A DNA stretch of 17,689 nt from an uncultured Oscillospiraceae bacterium (lineage in GTDB: Bacteria; Bacillota; Clostridia; Oscillospirales; Oscillospiraceae). The position numbers and the translations under genes are program-made. Position 1 is the first letter of the stretch. Each line of letters begins with the position of its first letter. The stretch covers positions 1 through 17,689 of the forward strand of contig CAAFPE010000105.1 in NCBI GenBank assembly GCA_900764755.1, given 5' to 3'. Of this stretch, positions 1 to 7,372 are shown piece by piece. Below the pieces are notes generated by a model that did not search any database, was not told the DNA's origin, and was given only the letters and a program-made list of their open reading frames with translations.

Positions 1-30
1 CATCACTTTGGCAGAGCTGCCAAAGTGATG
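1..30. repeat. Perfect 14-bp inverted repeat (palindrome)
   Basis: Bases 1-14 (CATCACTTTGGCAG) are the exact reverse complement of bases 17-30, with a 2-base centre. It lies within the open 3' part of the Rrf2 reading frame at the window edge. The arm occurs a third time at 85-98. Confidence 0.9.
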
Positions 31-472
31 CCAAGCCCTCATCCGTGCAGCGGCACGATGCTTTTCCCTCCGGCGGAAGCAGCTCTGCCAAAGTGATGCC
101 ATCCAGATACTGGTTGATTACATCGTCCAGCCCCTTCCACAGGGGGAAGGTAGGACAGTCAGCGGAGCGGCCGCACTGCCCCCCCTCCGACAGGCCCTGG
201 CAGTTCACTGGGACCAGCCCCCCCTCCGTCAAACGAAGGATGCTGCCCACGGTATACTCCTCCGGGGCGCGGGTCAGGCGGTAGCCGCCCCCCTTGCCCC
301 GCATTCCGAACAGATCGCCGCTGCGGGTCAGCAGCTTGACGATGCTCTCCAGATATTTTTCTGAGATCCCCTGCCGGGCCGCGATCTCCTTCAATGGGAT
401 AAAGCGGCCGTCGTCATGCTCCGCCAGGTCGATCATCACCCGCAGGGCATAGCGGCCTTTTGTTGAAACCAT
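1..472 (-). CDS. Rrf2/IscR-family transcriptional regulator (partial, runs off left edge)
   Basis: A winged-helix DNA-binding regulator of the Rrf2 family. I translated 157 codons from the ATG at 472-470 and the frame is still open at the window edge. The N-terminus MVSTKGRYALRVMIDLA and the helix-turn-helix around residues 25-50 (IPLKEIAARQGISEKYLESI) followed by the GKGGGYRL wing are typical. Three cysteines at 91, 100 and 106 (NCQG, QCGR, DCPT) match the Fe-S cluster ligand region of IscR-type members, so sensing of Fe-S status or redox is likely; the target genes are unknown. The family normally ends soon after the motif seen here as YLDGITLAELL (122-132); the reading then continues about 25 codons through repeated sequence, so the true end is uncertain. 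A TTG directly before the ATG is an alternative start, better spaced from the GGGGAGGG at 492-485. Confidence 0.88.
   Translation of the reverse strand, partial: MVSTKGRYALRVMIDLAEHDDGRFIPLKEIAARQGISEKYLESIVKLLTRSGDLFGMRGKGGGYRLTRAPEEYTVGSILRLTEGGLVPVNCQGLSEGGQCGRSADCPTFPLWKGLDDVINQYLDGITLAELLPPEGKASCRCTDEGLASLWQLCQSD
17..101. repeat. 17-bp direct repeat, 68-base period
   Basis: CTGCCAAAGTGATGCCA occurs at 17-33 and again at 85-101. In the Rrf2 gene the copy at 85-101 encodes part of GITLAEL, whereas the copy at 17-33 is read in another frame, so the left copy looks like a local duplication and not conserved coding sequence. Confidence 0.85.
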
Positions 473-524
473 CAATGCGTCTGTCCCTCCCCTGTGGAGC
501 CAGCCAGCTGCTTTTATCGCTTTT

Positions 525-553
525 ATTATGCCATAGACCAGCCCGAATTTCAA
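525..553 (-). promoter_or_regulatory. Sigma-A-type promoter of the Rrf2 gene
   Basis: On the minus strand, TTGAAA (553-548), a 17-base spacer and CATAAT (530-525), with TG at the extended -10 position. It lies about 50 bases upstream of the start codon. Confidence 0.7.
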
Positions 554-571
554 GAGTCTCCCAGCAGCATG

Positions 572-618
572 GACAGGGCGGGGCCGAAGCCCCGCCCTGT
601 CTATTTTGGTTTTTTCTG
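572..618. terminator. Strong hairpin between spoIVB and the Rrf2 gene
   Basis: A perfect 13-bp stem pairs 572-584 with 589-601. Read on the minus strand the loop is C(UUCG)G, a very stable tetraloop. It sits 17 bases after the spoIVB stop codon, so ending spoIVB transcripts is the obvious role. The T-rich tract (602-615), however, follows the stem only on the plus strand; on the minus strand the stem is preceded by the A-rich stretch and lacks a U tract. Termination on the minus strand is therefore likely but not textbook. Confidence 0.65.
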
Positions 619-1731
619 CTATGCGGCGCTGGTCTGGAAGCTCTGCGCCGCCCGGAGCATATTCTCCGCCAGGATGCCGTACCCCCGGGTGGAGTCATTC
701 ACCAGAACGTGGGTCACGGCTCCCACCAGGCGGCCGTCCTGAATGATGGGGCTGCCGCTCATCCCCTGCACGATCCCGCCGGTGGCGTCCAGCAGGCGCT
801 GGTCCGTCACCCGGATCATCATGTTGCGGGTCTCTCCCTCCGTCTCCGGGTAGAGGCGGGTGATCTCAATGCTGTACTCCTCCACCCGTTCACCGGAGAT
901 GTTGGATCGGATGACAGCTTTGCCCTCATGCACTTGATCCCGGGCAGCTACCTCCACCGGCTCCAGGCCCTGGGTCAGCTGCTTCCCATCCAGCCGTCCA
1001 AAGATCCCCCGGTCGGTGTTGGCGTACAACTCCCCCAGATCCTCAGTGAGGTTGAACTCTCCGTGGAGCTCACCGGGCTCTCCCGCCCGTCCCCGCTTCA
1101 CGTCGGACACAGAGGCCTCCATAATGCTCCCCGTCTCCAGAGGCATCAGCTTGGCCGTATCCACGTCATTGATCCCGTGGCCCAGGGCGGCAAACACGCC
1201 GCTTTGCGGATCATAGAAGGTCATGGTCCCGATCCCTGCCATGGAGTCCCGCAGCCAAACGCCCAGCTGATAGGCCCCCGCCTCGGACTGGGCGGCTTGG
1301 GCCGTGAGCTGAAGGTCTGCGCCCTCCCGCCGGACCTGAAGGGTCATGGGCGCGTCCCGCTTCTGAGCCACCAGCTTTTGGACCTCCTCAATGGTATCCA
1401 CCTCAGTCTGGTCGATGCGGGTGATCACGTCTCCCGCCTTCAGGCCGCTGGTCCGTCCCGGCGCGGCCGGACCCTCTGCTGTTTCAATGGAGGACAGTCC
1501 CACCACCAGCACGCCGTCCGAGAACAGCTTGATGCCCACCGCGCGGCCCAGGGGGATCACCTCCTCCCCAGCGCCTGCCACCGCTGCCACCGCCACTGCG
1601 TCCGGTCTGGCCGGCGCCGCCCAGGCCGTCCGCCCCGGCAGAAGGCAGGCCAGCAGCAGACACAGAACTGCCGCTCCTGCCGCCGCCCGGCCAGGCCGGC
1701 ACTGTTGTTTTTTCTTCTCTTCCAATCTCAT
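619..1731 (-). CDS. spoIVB: SpoIVB-type sporulation serine protease (peptidase S55)
   Basis: SpoIVB is made in the forespore and secreted into the intermembrane space, where it cuts SpoIVFA and so releases processing of pro-sigma-K (established for Bacillus). The 370-residue protein has a hydrophobic signal/anchor at about 16-38, a PDZ domain at about 60-145 and an S55 domain at about 150-365. The catalytic residues can be placed: His185 in LGHGI, Asp310 in RVTD and Ser325 in QGMSGSP; the Asp-Ser spacing of 15 matches Bacillus. The C-terminal VNDSTRGYGI is also characteristic. The ATG is only about one base from GGGGGAGG, so the TTG two codons later (1725) may be the real start. No spo0A follows, unlike in most spore formers; an Rrf2 gene does. 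Its presence implies a sporulating lineage. Confidence 0.96.
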   Translation of the reverse strand: MRLEEKKKQQCRPGRAAAGAAVLCLLLACLLPGRTAWAAPARPDAVAVAAVAGAGEEVIPLGRAVGIKLFSDGVLVVGLSSIETAEGPAAPGRTSGLKAGDVITRIDQTEVDTIEEVQKLVAQKRDAPMTLQVRREGADLQLTAQAAQSEAGAYQLGVWLRDSMAGIGTMTFYDPQSGVFAALGHGINDVDTAKLMPLETGSIMEASVSDVKRGRAGEPGELHGEFNLTEDLGELYANTDRGIFGRLDGKQLTQGLEPVEVAARDQVHEGKAVIRSNISGERVEEYSIEITRLYPETEGETRNMMIRVTDQRLLDATGGIVQGMSGSPIIQDGRLVGAVTHVLVNDSTRGYGILAENMLRAAQSFQTSAA

Positions 1732-2120
1732 CCCTCCCCCGGATGGCCGTGCGGACTGCCGCAGCCATCCTGTTTCCGGCGGCCGGACAGGGCCGCCTTT
1801 TCCCAGTATGGACCGCCTCCGCCGGAGGCAAACAGGGGAAGTCTCCCGCCGTTTCCATGTGAGACTTTGGAAACCCTTATGAATTGTGACGGAGCGGGAT
1901 CTTGCCGAAAGAAAATTGGAAATTCAGAATATTTTTCAAGCTGTAAAACAGGTGTTTTCCAAACAGCTCTCATGTTTTTTCTATTTTGTCCTGTTTGTTT
2001 CTTTTTATGAACGGCGCGCCAAACAGAAACTGCCCCGAGCCTCCTCCTTTGGGGGGCGCGGGGGGCGCGATGTACAGCAGCCTGGCCGCATTTTCATGCT
2101 CAGACGCGATTTTATAAATT
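1732..2120. other. Intergenic region upstream of spoIVB, no gene seen
   Basis: This 389-base stretch holds no convincing coding frame. It should contain the forespore promoter of spoIVB, but I could not pick a sigma-F or sigma-G match with confidence. An imperfect inverted repeat lies at 1939-1968 (AGCTGTAAAACA facing TGTTTT and ACAGCT with a 4-base bulge). The hppA stop codon falls inside a 9-base tandem repeat TTTTATAAA at 2110-2127. I see no good intrinsic terminator for hppA; only a short GCAT-GAAA-ATGC hairpin (about 2091-2102) follows it. Confidence 0.5.
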
Positions 2121-4199
2121 TTATAAAATGTGGAAGGCCACGATCAGTCCGGAGAACACGATGGAGACGGTGGACACCAGCTTGATGAGGATATTCAGAG
2201 CGGGTCCGGAGGTGTCTTTGAAGGGGTCGCCCACAGTGTCGCCCACCACGGCGGCCTTGTGGCAGTCCGAGCCCTTCCCGCCGTGGTGCCCCGCCTCGAT
2301 GTACTTTTTTGCATTGTCCCAAGCTCCGCCGGCATTGGACATGAATACCGCCATGGCAAAGCCGGTGACGGAAACACCGCCCAGCAGTCCCACCACGCCC
2401 TCCGGGCCCAGGAGCAGGCCGGTGAGGATGGGGACAATAATCGCCAGAAGGGCGGGGGCCACCATCTCCCGCAGCGCACCCTTGGTACACAGAGCCACGC
2501 AGGAGGCGTAGTCCGGATCTGTCTGATACTCCATGATGCCGGCGATCTCCCGGAACTGGCGGCGGACCTCCACCACGATGGACTGGGCCGCTGTCTGGAC
2601 GGCGTTCATGGTCAGGGCAGAAAACACGAAGGTAAGCATGGCCCCCAGGAACAGCCCCACCAGCATCAGGGGGTTGGTGAGGGACAGGTCCAGAGCCGCC
2701 TCCGACTTCTCCGCCACGATATTCACATAGGAGACCAGCAGGGCCAGGGCGGTGAGGGAGGCCGAGCCGATGGCGAAGCCCTTGCCTGTGGCCGCGGTGG
2801 TGTTGCCCAGAGAGTCCAGGGCGTCGGTGCGCTCCCGGACGGACTCCGGCAGGCCGGACATCTCAGCGATGCCGCCGGCATTATCCGCCACCGGTCCATA
2901 GGCGTCCGTAGCCAGGGTGATGCCCAGGGTAGACAGCATTCCCACGGCGGCGATGCCGATGCCGTAGAGCCCCTGGTTGAAGGAGGCCCCGCCGCCGGCA
3001 GCATAGAAGCTGATGAGGATGGCGGCGGCCACAATGAGGATGGAGGCGATGGTGGACATCATGCCCAGGGACAGGCCTCCGATGATGACGGTGGCCGAGC
3101 CGGTCTCAGAGGCGGCGGCCAGCTTCTGGGTGGGCTTATAGGTGTCCGAGGTATAGTACTCCGTAAAGTAGCCGATGGCGCAGCCCCCCGCCAATCCGCA
3201 GAGGATGGCGGCATAGACGCCCCAGTCTCCCAGCACGAACCAGGTCAGCGGCGCGGCGGCCAGGGCGGACAGGGCAGCCGCCAGATAGGTCCCGGTACGC
3301 AGAGAGCGCAGCAGGGACTTCTGGGTGGCGTTCTCTTCCGTCTTAACGAAGAAGGTACCCACAATGGAGCAGAGGATGCCGCACACCGCCAGCAGAAGGG
3401 GCAGAATCATGCCCTTCCAGCCATATCCGGCGCAGGCCCCCAGGGAGAAGGTGGCCAGGATGGAGCCCACATAGGACTCATACAGGTCGGCGCCCATGCC
3501 GGCCACGTCACCCACGTTGTCTCCCACATTGTCCGCGATGGTGGCGGGGTTGCGGGGGTCATCCTCGGGGATACCCGCCTCCACCTTGCCCACCAGGTCA
3601 GCGCCCACATCGGCAGCCTTGGTATAGATGCCGCCGCCCACCCGGGCGAACAGGGCCATGAAGGAGGCCCCCATGCCATTCATCACCATGATGTTGCCCA
3701 GGGTCACCGGGTCGTCGATCCCGGCCCCCAGGCGGAGGATCACAAACCAGAGAGAGATGTCCAGCATCCCCAGCCCAACCACCGTAAAGCCCATGACAGA
3801 GCCGGAGGAGAAGGCCACCCGCAGTCCTTTGTTCAGGCTCTCGCTGGCGGCCTGGGCGGTACGGGCGTTGGAGTTCGTGGCGATTTTCATTCCAACCAGG
3901 CCGGCCAGCATGGACCAGATCCCGCCGGTCAGTAAGGCGAAGGGGGTAAATTTGGAGAGCATGGCTCCCCCTGTGCCGAAGGCCATGGCCAGCAGCAGGA
4001 GGAACACCACCACAAAGACCTTGGCCACGGTGGCATATTGGTGTGACAGGTATGCGTTGGCCCCCGAACGGATGGCGGAGGCGATCTTTTTCATGGCGTC
4101 GCTGCCCTCTGAAAAGGCCAGCACCCGCCTGCTTTGCAGCCATGCGAACAGGATCGCCGCGGCCGCACCCAGGAAACCGATCCAATACAAGTTCTCCAA
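2121..4199 (-). CDS. hppA: Membrane-bound cation-pumping pyrophosphatase, K+-dependent type
   Basis: This integral membrane enzyme hydrolyses pyrophosphate from biosynthesis and pumps Na+ and/or H+ across the cytoplasmic membrane. Counting from the TTG at 4199 it has 692 residues and the usual 15-16 hydrophobic helices. The pyrophosphate site is intact at about 197-234 (DVGADLVGK, EDDPRNPATIADNVGDNVGD). GNTTAATGKG (about 465-474) carries Ala where K+-independent enzymes have Lys, so it should need K+. In ADLYESYVG the Glu sits at the position used by Na+-pumping enzymes (Thermotoga Glu246) and Gly at the plant proton-pump Glu position, which favours Na+ or Na+/H+ transport. An ATG at 4253 would give 710 residues, but AGAAGGAG at 4218-4211 and family alignment favour the TTG start before ENLYWIG. 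Single-gene unit. Confidence 0.95.
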   Translation of the reverse strand: MENLYWIGFLGAAAAILFAWLQSRRVLAFSEGSDAMKKIASAIRSGANAYLSHQYATVAKVFVVVFLLLLAMAFGTGGAMLSKFTPFALLTGGIWSMLAGLVGMKIATNSNARTAQAASESLNKGLRVAFSSGSVMGFTVVGLGMLDISLWFVILRLGAGIDDPVTLGNIMVMNGMGASFMALFARVGGGIYTKAADVGADLVGKVEAGIPEDDPRNPATIADNVGDNVGDVAGMGADLYESYVGSILATFSLGACAGYGWKGMILPLLLAVCGILCSIVGTFFVKTEENATQKSLLRSLRTGTYLAAALSALAAAPLTWFVLGDWGVYAAILCGLAGGCAIGYFTEYYTSDTYKPTQKLAAASETGSATVIIGGLSLGMMSTIASILIVAAAILISFYAAGGGASFNQGLYGIGIAAVGMLSTLGITLATDAYGPVADNAGGIAEMSGLPESVRERTDALDSLGNTTAATGKGFAIGSASLTALALLVSYVNIVAEKSEAALDLSLTNPLMLVGLFLGAMLTFVFSALTMNAVQTAAQSIVVEVRRQFREIAGIMEYQTDPDYASCVALCTKGALREMVAPALLAIIVPILTGLLLGPEGVVGLLGGVSVTGFAMAVFMSNAGGAWDNAKKYIEAGHHGGKGSDCHKAAVVGDTVGDPFKDTSGPALNILIKLVSTVSIVFSGLIVAFHIL

Positions 4200-4210
4200 A
4201 TCAATCCACG

Positions 4211-4218
4211 CTCCTTCT
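4211..4218 (-). promoter_or_regulatory. Ribosome binding site deciding the hppA start
   Basis: AGAAGGAG on the minus strand lies 11 bases before the TTG at 4199 and inside the longer ATG-initiated reading. The longer start at 4253 would add 18 residues with no similarity to the family's first helix. Confidence 0.55.
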
Positions 4219-4285
4219 TTCCGAATTTGCCATCTTAGCTGGATATAACACATTGTCTCAGCCCATTATCTCCTGTGTTGTCTCT

Positions 4286-4313
4286 ATTTTAGCACATTTT
4301 GCAGGAATCGCAA
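4286..4313 (-). promoter_or_regulatory. Promoter of hppA
   Basis: On the minus strand, TTGCGA (4313-4308), 16-base spacer, TAAAAT (4291-4286) with an extended TGC before the -10 box. This places the transcript start about 80 bases before the TTG start codon. Confidence 0.7.
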
Positions 4314-4342
4314 CAGAAAATTTCACTTTATTTTTCTTTTAA

Positions 4343-4371
4343 TTGATTGATTCAGATCATAAGGTTATACT
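4343..4371 (+). promoter_or_regulatory. Orphan plus-strand promoter-like sequence
   Basis: TTGATT (4343-4348), a 17-base spacer and TATACT (4366-4371) make a good sigma-A-type match. It is divergent from the hppA promoter and points toward the 3' end of trkH. No plus-strand gene follows, so it may drive an antisense RNA, or be chance in an AT-rich gap. Confidence 0.4.
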
Positions 4372-4436
4372 AAAGCGCATATACACCCCTATTACCGTCC
4401 CATCCAGCCACACACATCCAGGGCCGTTTTTGGCAC

Positions 4437-4479
4437 AAAAAAGCCTGTCGAAACGCCGATCCAGACATTTCGACAGGCT
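4437..4479 (-). terminator. Intrinsic terminator of the trk operon
   Basis: On the minus strand, a perfect 12-bp stem AGCCTGTCGAAA / TTTCGACAGGCT (4479-4468 with 4453-4442), a 14-base loop, then a run of six T (4442-4437). It starts 12 bases after the trkH stop codon. Confidence 0.92.
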
Positions 4480-4491
4480 GATACGCAGGGT

Positions 4492-5928
4492 TTAGTCCCG
4501 CCGCCAGGTGCGGGCGCTGAACATGACCAGGATAGGGAAGATCTCCAGCCGTCCCACGATCATACACAGGGACAGCACCAGCTTGGACAGATCCGAAAAC
4601 CCGGAAAAGTTCCCGGTAGGCCCGATGGCAGCCAGGCCAGGGCCCACGTTGCTCAGACAGGTAAGCGCTGCTGAGAAGGACACATCAAAGGGCATCTCGT
4701 TCAGAGACACCACCAGGGCAGCCCCCAGCAGGATCAGGCTGTAACACCCCACAAAGACCAGAACGGAGTGGACTGTGGACTCCTCCGCCACCTTGCCATC
4801 CAGCTTGACCACCTCCACCGACCGGGGGTGGGCGATTTGATGGATCTCCCGGCGGATGGCCCGCAGCAGCATCAGCACCCGGGAGCACTTGACTCCGCCG
4901 CCGGTGGAACCGGCACAGGCTCCGCAGAACATGAGAAGGACCAGTACAAGCTGGGACAGCTGGGGCCACAGGACGAAATCTGCCGTAGCAAAGCCGGTAG
5001 TAGAGATAATGGAGGCCACCTGGAACAAGGCATAGCGCAGACTCTCCAGTGCATTCTGGTACATGGGGAGCAGGTCCAGAGTGATCACCACGGTAGCCGC
5101 TGCCACCACCCCCAGGAAGAAGCGCAGCTCGTCGCTCTTCAGCGCCTCCTTCAGTCGGCGGTGGAGCACCAGAAAATACACACTGAAATTGATGGAGAAC
5201 AGCAGCGCAAATACCGCGATGATCATCTCGATCACCGGGCTGCCGTATGCCCCCACGCTGGCATTCCGGTTGGAGAAGCCGCCGGTCCCCGCAGTGGAAA
5301 AGGCGTGGATGAACGCGTCGTACAGGGGCATCCCCGCCAGCTTCAGCAGGACCACCTCCACGGAGGTCATGGCGAAATAGATCGTATACAGGATCTTGGA
5401 GGTCTGGGACTGTTTGGGGACCAATTTGGAAAAAACCGGTCCCGGACTCTCCGCCTGGGTCAGGTAGTGGGAGGGCACCCCCAGCGAGGGGAGGATGGCG
5501 GTGGCCAGCACCAGCACGCCCATGCCGCCCAGCCAGTGGGTGAAGGAGCGCCAGAACAGGATCCCCCGGGGCAGTGCCTCGATGTCCACCAGGATGGTGG
5601 CTCCCGTGGTGGTAAAGCCGGAGCAGGTCTCAAAAATACAGTCCACGAAGGACTCAAAATATCCAGAGAAGTAGAAGGGCAGTCCACCCACAACACCGGT
5701 GACCAGCCAAATCAGCCCCACAGAGACAAAGCCCTCCCGGAGAAAAAAATGCTTCTCCGTACGCATAGAGGCCAGGGGCAGACTGATGGCCAGGATGATT
5801 ACGATGCTCAGAAGAAAGGGCACAGGGCTCTCCCGGTACAGCAGAGCCACCCCCATGGGGAGCAGCAGAGCAAAGGATTCCGCCGCCATCACCCTGCCTA
5901 AAAGCCTCAGGACCAGTTTAATGTTCAT
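4492..5928 (-). CDS. trkH: TrkH/KtrB-family potassium channel subunit
   Basis: Membrane pore of a Trk/Ktr potassium uptake system, working with the cytoplasmic TrkA ring encoded just upstream. The 478-residue protein shows the four membrane-pore-membrane repeats, with filter glycines in SGFTTTGAT (about 109), FSTAGTGGFSN (about 211-219), ISTTGFAT (about 312) and LSNVGPG (about 429). In the third repeat GACAGSTGGGVK marks the gating-loop region typical of TrkH. The ATG at 5928 is chosen because AGGAGGAAACA sits directly before it; the frame is open upstream but belongs to the trkA end. Its start overlaps the trkA stop by 11 bases, which suggests translational coupling. Last gene of the operon. 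Confidence 0.96.
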   Translation of the reverse strand: MNIKLVLRLLGRVMAAESFALLLPMGVALLYRESPVPFLLSIVIILAISLPLASMRTEKHFFLREGFVSVGLIWLVTGVVGGLPFYFSGYFESFVDCIFETCSGFTTTGATILVDIEALPRGILFWRSFTHWLGGMGVLVLATAILPSLGVPSHYLTQAESPGPVFSKLVPKQSQTSKILYTIYFAMTSVEVVLLKLAGMPLYDAFIHAFSTAGTGGFSNRNASVGAYGSPVIEMIIAVFALLFSINFSVYFLVLHRRLKEALKSDELRFFLGVVAAATVVITLDLLPMYQNALESLRYALFQVASIISTTGFATADFVLWPQLSQLVLVLLMFCGACAGSTGGGVKCSRVLMLLRAIRREIHQIAHPRSVEVVKLDGKVAEESTVHSVLVFVGCYSLILLGAALVVSLNEMPFDVSFSAALTCLSNVGPGLAAIGPTGNFSGFSDLSKLVLSLCMIVGRLEIFPILVMFSARTWRRD

Positions 5929-7321
5929 TGTTTCCTCCTGAGACGGTATAACCTCCCTCATCCTCATAGATGTCGTTCAGATCCAAGATCCGCAGATCCC
6001 GGGAGATCAGAATGACGGAGTCCCCCTCCTGGATGCTGGAGGAGCCCTCTGGGATGATGATGTCCCCTCCCCGAGCCAGCACGGCAATCAGGATCCCCTT
6101 CCGCAGATGGAGGTCCTTCAGGGGGACCCCCAGGTGACGGGTATTGGCGCTGGCTGTAAACTCCATGGCCTCGGCGGAACCATCGGCGATGCGGTACAGG
6201 GTGTTCATTACACTGCCCTGGGAATTTTGCATCCCGCGGACCACCTGGAGGATCTGGGCTGCGGTGATCTGCTTGGGGGAGATCACGCTGTCCAGCCCGA
6301 TGGTCTGGGCAATACCGGCATAGTTCTGCCGGTTGGACTTGGTAACCACCTTCTGCACCCCCTTCTGCATGGCGTACAGAGAGAGGATCAGGTTGTCCTC
6401 GTCCCGGTCAGTGAGGGCCACAAAGGCGTCCGCCGCCGCCAGCCGCTCCGACTCCAGCAGTTCCTGGTCGGTGCCATCCCCGCAGATCACTGTGGTATGG
6501 GGGAGTTTTTCGCTGATCAAGCGGCAGCGCTCCTCCTGGATCTCCACAAGCTTGACCCGCATCTTCATCTTTTCCAGCACCGCCAGCAGATACAGCGAAA
6601 TTTTCCCACCGCCCACGATAAAGACACTCTTTACCTTAGGGCTGTACCTGCCCAGCAGGCGGAAAAACTGGTCCAGGCTGGAGGGCCGTCCGATGATATA
6701 AAGTCGATCTCCTGCCTGGGGCACAAAGGAACCGTTGGGGATAACCACCTCACCTCCCGGCCGCTCCACGGCGCAGAACAGCAGCGAAAGCTGCTTGACC
6801 TGGTCCGACAGGGCGTGGAGAGGTCGGTTGACCAGAAAGTCATCCTCCAAAAGGCGGAATCCGATCAGTTCCACCCGGCCGCGGCAGAAGGTCTCGATGT
6901 TGGCAGCGGGCGGGAAACGGAGCAGCCGGGAGATCTCCACCGCCGTGGCGTTTTCCGGGTTGATGACCATATCGATGCCCATGTTCCGCTTCAAGTCGCT
7001 CAACCCGGTGTTATACTCCGGATTGCGGATGCGGGCAATGGTATACTTGGCCCCCAGGTGCTTGGCGGTCAGGCAGCACACCATATTGATCTCGTCCGAG
7101 TTCGTGGCGGCCACCAGCAGATCAGCCTCCGGGACCCCCGCCTCGATCAGGGTAGCGGCGGAGATCCCGTTCCCCTTCACGCTCATAATATCCAGGGCAT
7201 CGGCGGCGCGGCGGAGGGTGTCCTCCCGCATATCCACGATGACGACATCGTACTTTTCCCGGACCAGCTGTTCGGCCAGGGAAAAACCGACCTTGCCATT
7301 TCCTACGATCACGATTTTCAA
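5918..7321 (-). CDS. trkA: Trk system potassium uptake protein TrkA (tandem RCK domains)
   Basis: Cytoplasmic nucleotide-binding gating subunit of the Trk K+ transporter. At 467 residues it has the full-length double arrangement: RCK-N at about 1-130 with GNGKVG (7-12) and Asp30 at the end of strand 2, RCK-C at about 140-225, a second RCK-N at about 231-350 with GGGKIS (237-242) and Glu260, and a second RCK-C at about 385-460. The second Rossmann loop has Ser where the third Gly is usual, so the two halves may differ in NAD(H) or ATP binding. The start is a TTG (7321-7319) with AGAGAGG nine bases upstream. It follows the unknown secreted-protein gene by 51 bases and overlaps trkH. Confidence 0.96.
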   Translation of the reverse strand: MKIVIVGNGKVGFSLAEQLVREKYDVVIVDMREDTLRRAADALDIMSVKGNGISAATLIEAGVPEADLLVAATNSDEINMVCCLTAKHLGAKYTIARIRNPEYNTGLSDLKRNMGIDMVINPENATAVEISRLLRFPPAANIETFCRGRVELIGFRLLEDDFLVNRPLHALSDQVKQLSLLFCAVERPGGEVVIPNGSFVPQAGDRLYIIGRPSSLDQFFRLLGRYSPKVKSVFIVGGGKISLYLLAVLEKMKMRVKLVEIQEERCRLISEKLPHTTVICGDGTDQELLESERLAAADAFVALTDRDEDNLILSLYAMQKGVQKVVTKSNRQNYAGIAQTIGLDSVISPKQITAAQILQVVRGMQNSQGSVMNTLYRIADGSAEAMEFTASANTRHLGVPLKDLHLRKGILIAVLARGGDIIIPEGSSSIQEGDSVILISRDLRILDLNDIYEDEGGYTVSGGNNEH

Positions 7322-7372
7322 GGCAAGCGACCTCTCTTCTTTCTCTTATCCTCTGCCGGGCCGTCCGCCCGG

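Noticed and set aside
1..101. Possible CRISPR-like repeat
   Set aside because: Only two direct copies and one inverted arm, no regular spacer series and no cas genes.
460..2010. Long plus-strand open frame opposite spoIVB
   Set aside because: Antisense to a protease with all catalytic residues identified; its product is compositionally odd and has no recognisable domain.
2130..3935. 601-codon plus-strand frame opposite hppA
   Set aside because: Product is rich in Gly, His and Gln, typical of reading GC-rich coding sequence backward; hppA is unambiguous.
4768..5901. Plus-strand frame opposite trkH
   Set aside because: His/Gln/Gly-rich shadow of a clear potassium channel gene.
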